A stretch of 64,000 bases of DNA from positions 3,968,001-4,032,000 of the forward strand of contig LR632930.1 of assembly GCA_902167325.1 (NCBI GenBank). The letters run 5' to 3'. The DNA is from Chitinophaga pinensis (GTDB taxonomy: Bacteria; Bacteroidota; Bacteroidia; Chitinophagales; Chitinophagaceae). Shown one piece after another: positions 7,418 through 16,222 of this stretch (the first letter of the stretch is position 1; every line of letters begins with the position of its first letter). Under the pieces are notes generated by a model. It worked only from the letters and a program-made list of their open reading frames with translations, was not told the DNA's origin and searched no databases. A program made the translations under genes and the position numbers.

Positions 7418-8628
7418 TGATCCTCCTTATTGAGATATTTTTACTTACCTACTTAACCGGATGCGTACTGTATAACTTCTTCTTTTCCATCGCCGGAAAA
7501 TTAGTCAGACGCACGCCTTCCGCTAATCCCCCAACAGATATTTATAGCAAAGTGGCCATTCTGGTACCCGCATATAAAGAGGATGCGGTGATACTTTCCG
7601 TTGCCCGCAGCTATATGGAACTTGATTATCCTGCTTCACAATACGACGTTTGGGTGATTGCCGACTCCCTGCAACCCGAAACACTCCGGCTGCTGGAAGC
7701 CTCCGAAGTAAAAGTATTACCCGTATCATTCGAGAAAAGTACCAAAGCCAAGTCGCTCAACGCAGCACTGGGTCAGCTCGATGACAGCTATGACCTCGTG
7801 CTGATCAGTGATGCCGATAATGTGCTGGCACATGACTTTCTCCTCAAGGTGAACCAGTCGTACCAGCAGGGGCATCATGTGATACAGGCACAACGGGTAG
7901 CCAAAAACATTGAAACACCATTTGCCGTGCTGGACACTGCAAATGAGATTATCGCCAATCATATTTACCGGAAAGGCAGCAATGCAGTAGGTTTATCATC
8001 CTCTGTAATTGGCTCCGGAATGGTATTTCATTACCCCCTTATCAAATCCGTAATGGAGCAGATCGATGCCACCGGTGGATTTGACAAGGTGCTGCAGCTG
8101 GAAATCGTAGCCCGCGGCTTCCACATCCATTATCAGGAAGACGCGCTGATCTTCGATGAGAAGGTAGAGCACTCTGAGGCTTTCAGCAATCAGAGACGGA
8201 GATGGATTTCCAGCCAGTTCCTGTATTTCAGAAGGTTCTGGAAACCCGGTGTAAAGATGCTGCTGAAAGGGAACGTGGATTATTTTAACCTCGCGTTCTG
8301 TCACAACCTCATGTTGCCAAGGATGCTGCTCATTGCCGGCATCTGCTTCGTGGCAGCCTGTTCGTTTGTTTTCAGCAGTTATGTTCATATACCCTTGTGG
8401 TACTGGGGCGCACTCTTTTTGCTGAACGCGATGAGCCTCGCCTTGCCGTTACCCGCCCTGTTCTACAGGAAATACCTGTTCACAGCGCTGCTGAACCTGC
8501 CGAAAGCCGTATGGATGATGGTTTTACTGCTTTTCAGAATTAAGGGAGCGAACAAGACCTTCATTCATACCCAACATAATAAAACCGATATCAATAATCC
8601 TTTGCTGAATGTTGCCAGAAAGAACTGA
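7417..8628 (+). CDS. Membrane-anchored family 2 glycosyltransferase
   Basis: A 403-aa GT2 enzyme with an N-terminal span (residues 2-25), a GT-A catalytic domain starting VAILVPAYKED at about 46, the DAD metal-binding motif at 132-134, an acidic QLE at 227-229, and QRRRW at 259-263, the QxxRW-like motif of processive or membrane GT2 enzymes. Two to three further membrane spans follow from about residue 300. It should build sugar chains at the cytoplasmic face of the inner membrane using nucleotide sugars. Its ATG overlaps the sugar transferase stop by one base, and the next gene starts inside its last codons, so it belongs to one tightly coupled operon. Confidence 0.88.
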   Translation: MILLIEIFLLTYLTGCVLYNFFFSIAGKLVRRTPSANPPTDIYSKVAILVPAYKEDAVILSVARSYMELDYPASQYDVWVIADSLQPETLRLLEASEVKVLPVSFEKSTKAKSLNAALGQLDDSYDLVLISDADNVLAHDFLLKVNQSYQQGHHVIQAQRVAKNIETPFAVLDTANEIIANHIYRKGSNAVGLSSSVIGSGMVFHYPLIKSVMEQIDATGGFDKVLQLEIVARGFHIHYQEDALIFDEKVEHSEAFSNQRRRWISSQFLYFRRFWKPGVKMLLKGNVDYFNLAFCHNLMLPRMLLIAGICFVAACSFVFSSYVHIPLWYWGALFLLNAMSLALPLPALFYRKYLFTALLNLPKAVWMMVLLLFRIKGANKTFIHTQHNKTDINNPLLNVARKN

Positions 8629-9547
8629 ATACAGCCCCCTCGTTTCCATAGTTACGGTGAATTACAATAATTCCGCCGTAACGGGAGAACTGCTGCGCTC
8701 ACTCCTGGCCAACAGCTATAAGCAACTGGAAGTGATTGTGGTGGATAATGCTTCTGTAGAAGATCCTACAGCAGCCCTGCTGGCTATTTCACCTGCAGTA
8801 AAAGTTATCCGGAACGAAGAAAACATGGGCTTTGCCGGCGGTAACAACGTAGGCATCAAAGCTGCCACAGGTGAATTCTTCTTCCTCGTGAATAACGACA
8901 CTGAATTTACCGATGGCCTGATAGAAGGCCTCCTGAACATATTCCGCCAGTATCCGGATGCCGGCATTGCCAGCCCTAAATTCCATTATTTCTTTCAGAA
9001 AGGAACAATAGAATATGCCGGTTACCATGAAGTGGATATCCTGACAGGCCGTAACAGTATGATTGGTTGCCGTGAAAAAGACCAGGGGCAATACGACGAG
9101 GTAAAGGAAACCAATTACGCCCATGGTGGTGCCATGATGATCAGCAGGGAGGCGCTTGAGAAAGTTGGCCTCATGCCCGAAGTATATTTCCTCTATTACG
9201 AAGAGTTTGACTGGTGCGAAATGTTCAAACGGAAAGGATACAAGGTCTACTACCAGTACCAGTCACTGATCTATCACAAGGAATCTATGACCACCGGGAA
9301 GAACAGTCCGCTCAAAACGTACTTCATTACGCGGAACAGACTGCTCTTCATGCGCCGGAACATCACGCTGCCAAGGCGGATGATTTTCATGGCTTATTTT
9401 TCTCTTTTAACAATCCCCAAAAACACCCTCAGCTTCCTCAGCCGCTGGGAGCTTGTACATCTGAAAGCTTTCTGGCGTGGTGTTTTCTGGAATATCAGAA
9501 ATTTTAAAAAAAGCAACGATTATGTGTGGAATAGCAGGGTTTATTGA
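8609..9547 (+). CDS. Family 2 glycosyltransferase (rhamnosyltransferase-like)
   Basis: A 312-aa soluble or peripheral GT2 enzyme. The N-terminal fold is clear: VSIVTVNYNN at about 12-21, VIVVDNAS at 43-49, the GFAGGNN block at 74-80 typical of the WbbL/rhamnosyltransferase group, and NND at 95-97 in place of DXD. The later EEFDWCEMFKRKGYK segment is the usual acceptor/base region of this group. The gene overlaps the preceding one by 20 bp and the asparagine-synthase gene by 26 bp, which supports translational coupling. The sugar transferred cannot be read from sequence. Confidence 0.88.
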   Translation: MLPERTEYSPLVSIVTVNYNNSAVTGELLRSLLANSYKQLEVIVVDNASVEDPTAALLAISPAVKVIRNEENMGFAGGNNVGIKAATGEFFFLVNNDTEFTDGLIEGLLNIFRQYPDAGIASPKFHYFFQKGTIEYAGYHEVDILTGRNSMIGCREKDQGQYDEVKETNYAHGGAMMISREALEKVGLMPEVYFLYYEEFDWCEMFKRKGYKVYYQYQSLIYHKESMTTGKNSPLKTYFITRNRLLFMRRNITLPRRMIFMAYFSLLTIPKNTLSFLSRWELVHLKAFWRGVFWNIRNFKKSNDYVWNSRVY

Positions 9548-11423
9548 TTTTTCCGGGAGATCCACACAGGATACACTGGAACAAATGACGGACGTACTGA
9601 TACACCGCGGACCGAATGATGCGGGGTATGAATGCTTCCGCCAGGGTGATACCGTGGTAGGCCTCGGCCAGCGCCGCCTTTCTATCATAGACCTGTCCAG
9701 CTCCGGCCATCAGCCAATGCATTTTGGCCAGTACAATATTATCTTCAACGGAGAAGTATATAACTACAAAGAGATCAGGAAAGACCTGGAAGCCCAGGGA
9801 TATGAATTCATCTCCGGGTCAGACACTGAGGTGCTCCTGAAAGGCTATGCCTGCTGGGGAGAAAAAGTGGTTGACAGATGCATTGGCATGTTTGCCTTCG
9901 TTATCCTGGATGCAGAAAAGAACGAAGTGTTCATTTGCCGCGACCGTGCCGGTGTGAAACCCTTGTACTTCTACCAGAAAGACGGCCTGCTGCTTTTTGC
10001 ATCGGAACTGAAAAGCTTCCACCAGCACCCCCGTTTTGAGAAAGAGATCGATGCCAATAGTGTTTCCCTCTTCCTGCAATACAGTTATATCCCCGCACCT
10101 TACACCGTATTTAAAAATACCCGTAAGCTGCTGCCCGGACACTATCTCCGCGTGAACCTGTCTACAGGTGAGCCGCAGGAAGTGGCTTATTGGGATGTGC
10201 TGGATGCTTACCGGAAGCCGGCCACCAAGATGTCGGAACATGAGATCATCTCGCATACGCACTCCCTGATGAAAAGCGCCTATCAATACCGAATGGTGGC
10301 AGATGTGCCGGTAGGTGTGTTTTTAAGCGGGGGGTACGACAGTGCCAGCGTGGCAGCCATCCTCCAATCCGGTTCCGCAAACCGGATCAAGACCTTTACT
10401 ATCGGATATAAAGAAAGACAATGGGATGAATCCGCAGAAGCAAGGAAGATTGCCCGTCATCTGGGAACCGATCATACAGAATGGATCATTGGTCCGGATG
10501 ATGCAAAAGATGTACTTCACCACCTGCCTGAGATATACGACGAACCGTTTGCCGATAACTCTACCGTGCCTACCACGCTGGTGAGCAGGCTGGCCAGCAA
10601 ACAGGTGAAAGTGGCGCTTTCTGCCGACGGTGGAGATGAGCTGTTTGCGGGTTACAATAAATTCAATCAGGCAATCCGGTATACCACCCAGTTTCCAAAA
10701 GGTATTCAACGGGTGATCAGCCGCGCTATGGGATTGATTCCGCCAGCTAATATCCCTTACTTCTCAAAGCAATATAACTTTGCTTCCCGCTACGAGAAAA
10801 TGAAACTGATATGGGCTGCCGGCAAGCCGCAACAGGCGCTGAAGTATATCAGTCAATACCTCACCGAAAGTGAAGCATCGCACTATATGGGTGTGCAGAC
10901 GGACCGGTACAAGACGAATTTTGACCTCAACGGTGAGCTGAACAATATCGATGAGTCGCTGAACAAGTTGCTGGCTATCGACTACCGCACTTTCCTCGTT
11001 GATAACAACCTGGTGAAGGTAGACAGGGCTACCATGAGCGTAAGCATAGAAGGCCGTGAACCCATGCTGGATCACCGGTTGGTAGAGTTCCTCGCAACGG
11101 TTCCCTCCGCTTTAAAAACGAAAGAGAATACGAACAAATACATCCTTAAAACGATCGTGCACGAATACCTGCCCAAATCTATGATGGACCGGCCCAAACG
11201 GCCCTTCATCGCACCTTTGCAGGAATGGTTCCGGGATGACCTGCGTGAGCAGATGCAATACTTTCTGTCGGAGGAACGACTGAACAAAAGCGGTCTTTTC
11301 AATGGCGCACATGTGCAGGTATTGCTTAAAAACTACCTGGATGGCGGTAAAGTAAGCCACCAGAAATTATGGAACATTCTGGTATTCCAGTTGTGGTACG
11401 ACCGTTGGATGGAAAAGTTGTAA
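9522..11423 (+). CDS. asnB: Glutamine-dependent asparagine synthase-type amidotransferase
   Basis: A 633-aa two-domain enzyme. I start it at the ATG at 9522 because the second residue must be the nucleophilic Cys (MCGIAGF) exposed after Met removal. The upstream in-frame start at 9477 would block this. The N-terminal Ntn glutaminase domain carries RHRGP-like IHRGPND and FNGEVYNY. The C-terminal synthetase domain has the ATP pyrophosphate loop SGGYDS at about 269-274. AsnB-type proteins in polysaccharide clusters often amidate sugar uronic acids or related groups rather than making free asparagine, so its position between two glycosyltransferases suggests glycan amidation. Housekeeping asparagine synthesis is the alternative. 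It overlaps the GT2 gene by 26 bp and ends 1 nt before the GT4 gene. Confidence 0.9.
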   Translation: MCGIAGFIDFSGRSTQDTLEQMTDVLIHRGPNDAGYECFRQGDTVVGLGQRRLSIIDLSSSGHQPMHFGQYNIIFNGEVYNYKEIRKDLEAQGYEFISGSDTEVLLKGYACWGEKVVDRCIGMFAFVILDAEKNEVFICRDRAGVKPLYFYQKDGLLLFASELKSFHQHPRFEKEIDANSVSLFLQYSYIPAPYTVFKNTRKLLPGHYLRVNLSTGEPQEVAYWDVLDAYRKPATKMSEHEIISHTHSLMKSAYQYRMVADVPVGVFLSGGYDSASVAAILQSGSANRIKTFTIGYKERQWDESAEARKIARHLGTDHTEWIIGPDDAKDVLHHLPEIYDEPFADNSTVPTTLVSRLASKQVKVALSADGGDELFAGYNKFNQAIRYTTQFPKGIQRVISRAMGLIPPANIPYFSKQYNFASRYEKMKLIWAAGKPQQALKYISQYLTESEASHYMGVQTDRYKTNFDLNGELNNIDESLNKLLAIDYRTFLVDNNLVKVDRATMSVSIEGREPMLDHRLVEFLATVPSALKTKENTNKYILKTIVHEYLPKSMMDRPKRPFIAPLQEWFRDDLREQMQYFLSEERLNKSGLFNGAHVQVLLKNYLDGGKVSHQKLWNILVFQLWYDRWMEKL

Positions 11424-11424
11424 A

Positions 11425-12561
11425 ATGGAAGTAACACGTAAAATAAGAGTGCTGCAAGCCATCCGCCAGGGTAAAATTGGTGGTGGGGAGAGCCATGTGC
11501 TTGATCTTGTCAGGTTCATGGACCGCACCAGGTTCGAACCGGTGGTGCTGTCTTTCACAGACGGGCCTATGGTGAGCCTGCTGCAGCAGATGAACGTTCC
11601 GGTACATGTTATCGCCAGTGAAAAGGCATTCGATATCGGCGTATGGAAGAAGGTACGTAATTTTATGAAAGAGCAGCGGATCGACATCATACACGTACAT
11701 GGCACAAGGGCCAATACCAATGTAATGTGGGCCGCCAGGCGTCTCCGTATTCCGCTGATTTATACCGTACACGGCTGGTCTTTCCACGACGGACTGCACC
11801 CGCTCATGCGGAAAGCCCGTATCCTGTCGGAGCAATTCATCACAAGGAGAGCGCAGGCTAACATCTGTGTATCGGAATCTAACCGGCAAACAGGCCTTAA
11901 AACATTTGGCCGTTTCAATGCGGAAGTGATCCGGAATGGCATCAACCCCGAAAAGTTCAATCCTGCTGCACAATTCCCCGATATAAAAGCTGCCTATGGC
12001 ATATCTGCAGGTACGCTGGTGGTCGGTTACATTGCCCGGATGACGCTTCAGAAAGATCCGGAAGGAATGATTCGCGGGTTTCATGCGGCGCTGAAAACTT
12101 ATCCGCAAATGATGCTGCTGATGGTAGGGGAAGGTGAATTGAAACAGGCAGCCATAGATACTGCTGCCGAATTGGGCATCAGCGATAAAGTAATATTTGA
12201 GAATTTCCGGCAGGATGTTCCTGCTGTGTTGCAGGGTATAGATATTTACTGTCTGCCTTCACTCTGGGAAGGTTTCCCGATAGGGGTACTGGAGGCGATG
12301 GCAATGGGAAAAACGGTGGTGGCCACAGATGTGGATGGAACAAGGGAAGCAGTTTCCCATGGTGAAAACGGATGGCTGATTCCTCCCAAAGATACAGGCG
12401 CTCTTGCTGCAGCAATTGTTAAAATGGCAGAAGACAAGTCTTTGCGGGAGCAGCTCAGTAAGACTGCTATCAATACAGTCCGGGAGAAATACAATGTTAC
12501 CGGCATGACGCAGCGAATAGAAAACGTATACACCTCACTTTATAGCGCAAAAGCGCAATAA
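11425..12561 (+). CDS. Family 4 glycosyltransferase
   Basis: A 378-aa GT-B fold enzyme of CAZy family GT4. The N-domain begins IRVLQAIRQGKIGGGESHVLDL with the glycine-rich acceptor loop, and the C-domain has the retaining-enzyme E-x7-E region in WEGFPIGVLEAMAMGKTVVAT, where the two Glu residues contact the nucleotide sugar. It should act at the cytoplasmic membrane face in assembly of the repeat unit. It starts 1 nt after the asnB stop, and the methyltransferase follows after 10 nt, so it is part of the same rightward operon as the priming transferase. Confidence 0.9.
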   Translation: MEVTRKIRVLQAIRQGKIGGGESHVLDLVRFMDRTRFEPVVLSFTDGPMVSLLQQMNVPVHVIASEKAFDIGVWKKVRNFMKEQRIDIIHVHGTRANTNVMWAARRLRIPLIYTVHGWSFHDGLHPLMRKARILSEQFITRRAQANICVSESNRQTGLKTFGRFNAEVIRNGINPEKFNPAAQFPDIKAAYGISAGTLVVGYIARMTLQKDPEGMIRGFHAALKTYPQMMLLMVGEGELKQAAIDTAAELGISDKVIFENFRQDVPAVLQGIDIYCLPSLWEGFPIGVLEAMAMGKTVVATDVDGTREAVSHGENGWLIPPKDTGALAAAIVKMAEDKSLREQLSKTAINTVREKYNVTGMTQRIENVYTSLYSAKAQ

Positions 12562-12571
12562 TTAATCGGAT

Positions 12572-13339
12572 ATGACTCAGAAAATGATCACCTACGAATA
12601 CGACCGCATTACGGATATCAAACGGCTTAAATTCATTGCCAGCCACCTTCAGCAGGAAATACCTGCCGGCGGCCGTGTACTGGATGTAGGTTGCGGGAAC
12701 GGCGTTATCAGCCGTCACCTTGGCCAATTCGGCTACGATGTGCTTGGTATCGATATCAGCCTGAAAACGATCGACGTGGCACGCTCCAAGAACACCCTTC
12801 CAAACGTCCGTTTTGAAGCTATCAGTGCAGAAGCGTTGACTGCCCAGGGCGAACGTTACGATGCTGTAATCTGCAGCGAAGTACTGGAGCATCTCGATCG
12901 TCCCGGAGAACTGTTGAAAGTAATTCATGCATCCCTGAAAGATAATGGGCTGCTGGTGGTAACCGTTCCCAACGGACAAGGACCCCGCGAGCTTTGCGTA
13001 ACCCGCCCCATGCTGAAGGCGAGAAACCATCCGGGATTCTGGAAATTCATTAATAAAGTGAAAAGCACCCTCGGGTTTAAAGGCACCACGGTACAATCGC
13101 AGGCAGACAACCTCGATCACGTACAGTTCTTTACCCGCAAGGCACTGCTGGATATTGCAAACGAACACAACTACCAGATCATCAAGTTTGCCAAAACGAA
13201 TTTTGTGGAAGACGTGTTTCCGTTTTCCCTGCTCACAAAGCGGATAAAATTCCTGCAGAAACTGGATTGTGAGGTAGCAGAGATACTGCCTATCGGCTTA
13301 ACCGGAGGATTTAACACCCTCTGGAAAAAGAAAGTATAG
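12572..13339 (+). CDS. SAM-dependent class I methyltransferase
   Basis: A 255-aa methyltransferase. The SAM-binding motif is RVLDVGCGNGVISRHLG at about residues 34-50, followed by an acidic second motif (LGIDIS) and AVICSEVLEHLDRPGELL, the pattern of the UbiG/methyltransf_11 group. The C-terminal part is less conserved and may hold the acceptor site. As the last gene of the rightward glycosyltransferase operon, just before a strong terminator, it probably methylates a sugar or caps the growing chain, but the substrate cannot be told from sequence. Confidence 0.85.
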   Translation: MTQKMITYEYDRITDIKRLKFIASHLQQEIPAGGRVLDVGCGNGVISRHLGQFGYDVLGIDISLKTIDVARSKNTLPNVRFEAISAEALTAQGERYDAVICSEVLEHLDRPGELLKVIHASLKDNGLLVVTVPNGQGPRELCVTRPMLKARNHPGFWKFINKVKSTLGFKGTTVQSQADNLDHVQFFTRKALLDIANEHNYQIIKFAKTNFVEDVFPFSLLTKRIKFLQKLDCEVAEILPIGLTGGFNTLWKKKV

Positions 13340-13361
13340 GCATTCCTAAGGTGTAGTATAC

Positions 13362-13392
13362 AAAGGCCGCCCGCTTCCGGACGGCCTTTTTT
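13362..13392 (+). terminator. Intrinsic terminator of the rightward glycosyltransferase operon
   Basis: An 8-bp stem AAAGGCCG / CGGCCTTT (13362-13369 with 13382-13389) closes a 12-nt loop and is followed by further T residues. It begins 22 nt after the methyltransferase stop. Confidence 0.85.
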
Positions 13393-13530
13393 CATTACTG
13401 TACACCGTTAATTTACTACCAGATCAGTCTATTTATGGTGATTATTTAATATATTGACAATTCATTGATAATCAATCAACTATACTGCCATCATTCTTCA
13501 AAACTCCTTACAGGCGTGGTTTGTGCTATA

Positions 13531-13585
13531 GGTTGGATGAAGGATGGATGAAGGATGGATGAAGGTTGGATGAAGGTTGGATAGT
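13531..13585. repeat. Tandem array of 11-bp units GGWTGGATGAA
   Basis: Five units start at 13531, 13542, 13553, 13564 and 13575. Units 1 and 4 read GGTTGGATGAA, units 2 and 3 GGATGGATGAA, and unit 5 is degenerate after the eighth base. The array lies between two terminators in a convergent gene gap, where the rest of 13393-13654 shows no gene. Confidence 0.9.
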
Positions 13586-13654
13586 TGGAAATTAGGGGGT
13601 GAAATACCTTTTTTTGGTAGAATATTAACAGTTGGGCTGTATCTGCATATGTCT

Positions 13655-13696
13655 AACAAAAAGGCCGCTTCATTCCAGTGAAGCGGCCTTTTTGTT
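13655..13696. terminator. Bidirectional hairpin terminator of the GT14 gene
   Basis: A perfect 18-bp stem, AACAAAAAGGCCGCTTCA at 13655-13672 with its complement at 13679-13696, around the 6-nt loop TTCCAG. T-runs are built into both arms, so it can work in both directions. It overlaps the stop codon of the leftward GT14 gene. Confidence 0.9.
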
Positions 13697-14534
13697 ATTG
13701 TAGCCTGGCGTCAATCAGATCGAGTACGTCAGGGTCTTTGTTTATATCGAATTTACGTGCCAGCAGGAGAGGACTGGCCATCATTTTGTCAATATCATCT
13801 GCCCCCAGGTTTTTGGGATGCTCTTTCCCGGCCGACCAGTCGATGTAATGCAGGTCGTAACCCGTTACAGCCTCCCGGTAGGGGCTGTTCATCAGGAGGG
13901 TTTGAAAGATGAACTCATCGGGGCCCCAGGTGAATTTGAAAAACCTGGAAATTGCGGGGTGTTCCCTGATTTGATCCAGCAGATAATTCATGCAATCCAG
14001 TGATAACGTCCACCATTGGGAGCCGGAGTACAGGCGCATGCCCAAGGGCGGTTTACGGGCCGGCATCAGTTTGGTAAACAACTGCGCCAGCCTGAATTTA
14101 CCAGGGAAATTGTATTCTACGAGGTGATAATCATTGGTTTTGGATAACATCGGTTGCAGTTCCGCATCAGAAATGAGACCGATATATTGCAGATCAGAAG
14201 GCTTTGTCAGGAATTCGTATATCTCATTGGCAGGTTTGATGACATAATCCTGTCCGCTGGTCATGGTAACATAGGAATACTTAATGCCGGAGTTGCGCAC
14301 TGCTTCCATGCAGTGCAACGTGGCTTCCACCATGCTGTAGCCGGCCCATTTTATATCAGTCCTGGGCTGTACCGTGTAAGTTTGAGGGAGAGAAAGCACC
14401 GGTTCCCATTCCGCCATGTCACATTTGGCATCGATGTGAACGTAGCAGTCAATCCCGGGATGCGCCAGTTTCTTCAGCAGGCGTTCGAGTTGCGTGGGAT
14501 TGCGGTGGGTGAGTATGATAAAGGCGGTCTTCAT
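13695..14534 (-). CDS. Core-2/I-branching beta-1,6-GlcNAc-transferase family protein (GT14)
   Basis: A 279-aa protein of the GT14 family, known from eukaryotic branching N-acetylglucosaminyltransferases and widespread in Bacteroidota glycan loci. Visible family blocks are FIILTHRNPTQLERLL at the N-terminus, YSYVTMTSGQDYVIKP, SGSQWWTLSLDC (about 168-179), WGPDEFIFQTLL, and HYIDWSAGKEHPKNL. It likely adds a branch or linear sugar to the locus polysaccharide, and its true donor is unknown. It starts 4 nt after the flippase stop, so the two form a leftward operon converging on the methyltransferase gene. Confidence 0.87.
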   Translation of the reverse strand: MKTAFIILTHRNPTQLERLLKKLAHPGIDCYVHIDAKCDMAEWEPVLSLPQTYTVQPRTDIKWAGYSMVEATLHCMEAVRNSGIKYSYVTMTSGQDYVIKPANEIYEFLTKPSDLQYIGLISDAELQPMLSKTNDYHLVEYNFPGKFRLAQLFTKLMPARKPPLGMRLYSGSQWWTLSLDCMNYLLDQIREHPAISRFFKFTWGPDEFIFQTLLMNSPYREAVTGYDLHYIDWSAGKEHPKNLGADDIDKMMASPLLLARKFDINKDPDVLDLIDARLQ

Positions 14535-14538
14535 GCAG

Positions 14539-15867
14539 TTATTGAGAAATTTTAAGCACTTTATTGGTGAGCTGGCGGAACTCGCTCCAGCCGTAGCGCC
14601 AGATATCAGCGAAGTTGACTTCGGTGTGCTTTTTCATGATATAATACCCGTAACCCACGGCGAAAATGATGTGTAAGAAACCAGCGATAGCAACTGAGAT
14701 AATGTTTGGGAAAAGCCAGGTGAGTATTACGGCAAAAGCAGCATTCAGTACCAACTTCAGCATATTCTTGTAGAAGTTCACTTTCGGCAGGTTCATCATG
14801 TCGAGCGTAACGCCGTTAAACCTGTCTATAGGCCAGAGGATGGCGGTGAGCAATGTAATACGCACCACATGTTTTGCCTCCAGATATTCCCTGTCTGCCA
14901 GCAGTACGATCAGGGGTTCCGTAAACAGGAGCATACCGATGATGCAGGGGATGATCAGGATGGTTACCGTTCCTGTGTACCGGCAGAAAGCTACGGCTAC
15001 AGCCCGGGAATCGTTCCGGTTGGCTGCGGCGGAAATGGTGGGCTGGGCTGTTGCTACAAAACTCCGGAGCAATATTTCAATCACTTCCATGAATTTCTGG
15101 GGAATGCTGAACAGGGCTACTTTGGCAGATCCCAGCATGGTGAGGATCACCATTTGGTTGGTGTAGTTGATCAGCGAAGATGAAATGATACTGCCGATGA
15201 TCAGCCGGCCGTACACATACAGTTCTCTGGCCTGCTGTTTTGTACGGAAGGCCAGGTGGCGGATGCCGGTCCACTTCCGGGCAAGGCAATAAATGCCGGA
15301 CAAAACCATGGAAGCAGCGTATGCATATAGGACGAAGGGCAATGTAACCTTATCAGTCAGCCATAAAGCGCCCACGAGTACGAGGAAGCTGCCATTCTGG
15401 GCAATACGGATGTAAACGATCTGGTGAAAGCGGTTTTCGGCCTGTAGCACCCATGTGGCAAAGTTCATGGGCAGCGAAAACAGGGTGAGGATACCCAGCC
15501 ATGGGATAAAGAACCGCCAGCTGGGGTCCAGATAGGGGGCAACCGTGAAGGTGGCGGCCAGTGACAAAGCTACATAACCGGCGGTGAGCAAAAGTGCCAC
15601 ATGCCAGGCTGCACCAGCCACGGTACGGGCAGTTTGCGCATCAGCCCCTGAATAGAATTTAATAAGCCCCGATTGCAGCAGCCCGGTGCGTACCTGGTCT
15701 ATAATGTTGTAAGTGGTGGTAAATATCACCCAGATACCGAAATCCGTGAGGCTCAGTAATCTTACAAGAATGGCAAACGACAATACGTTGAAAAAAGCCG
15801 AAACAACGTTTCCCAAAAGGGATAGAAACTGTTTGTTGCGTAACACGGAAAACAGGCCAGACAGCAT
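14539..15867 (-). CDS. Polysaccharide flippase (Wzx/MATE-like)
   Basis: A 442-aa protein with about twelve to fourteen hydrophobic spans and the N-terminal pattern of the oligosaccharide flippase family: LLGNVVSAFFNVLSFAILVRLLSLTDFG, cut here into its loop FG-motif, then IIDQVRTGLLQ. It would move the undecaprenyl-linked repeat unit across the inner membrane to the polymerase. It is the first gene of a two-gene leftward operon with GT14. The start at 15867 (MLSGLFSVLRN) gives a short amphipathic head before the first span. An MOP-superfamily exporter of another lipid-linked substrate is the alternative. Confidence 0.88.
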   Translation of the reverse strand: MLSGLFSVLRNKQFLSLLGNVVSAFFNVLSFAILVRLLSLTDFGIWVIFTTTYNIIDQVRTGLLQSGLIKFYSGADAQTARTVAGAAWHVALLLTAGYVALSLAATFTVAPYLDPSWRFFIPWLGILTLFSLPMNFATWVLQAENRFHQIVYIRIAQNGSFLVLVGALWLTDKVTLPFVLYAYAASMVLSGIYCLARKWTGIRHLAFRTKQQARELYVYGRLIIGSIISSSLINYTNQMVILTMLGSAKVALFSIPQKFMEVIEILLRSFVATAQPTISAAANRNDSRAVAVAFCRYTGTVTILIIPCIIGMLLFTEPLIVLLADREYLEAKHVVRITLLTAILWPIDRFNGVTLDMMNLPKVNFYKNMLKLVLNAAFAVILTWLFPNIISVAIAGFLHIIFAVGYGYYIMKKHTEVNFADIWRYGWSEFRQLTNKVLKISQ

Positions 15868-16222
15868 GAAATTATTTAAGTCTAAAAGGTAAACCTAGTT
15901 GTCAGACGGCTCATCAAAGGAAGGGTTAAAAACATTACGACACTGGAAGTCGTTATGGGTGCAAGTTATAAATTATTGTAAAATCATACGCAAGAAAAAA
16001 TAAATAAAAAATCACCACACTGATTTATAACATGTTAGGAATACATAATTAAATAATTTATAGCCAATCATAATGTATATGATATTTTTTTCCTATTTGT
16101 TTTAGAAAAATTTGTTTCTTTGTAACGATAAATAACAGTAAGGGAATTTGTGTCGTCGTATTTAACTGCACCTTACTTCAAAAATTACCATACACGGTCC
16201 ATACCAAGAAAAACCTCTGTGC
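15868..16222. other. A/T-rich divergent intergenic region
   Basis: This 355-bp gap between the leftward flippase and the rightward secreted protein is much richer in A/T than its surroundings, especially 15960-16140. It must hold both promoters, but I found no TAnnTTTG match. The closest plus-strand candidate is TTTCTTTG near 16116-16123. No open frame looks coding. Confidence 0.5.
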
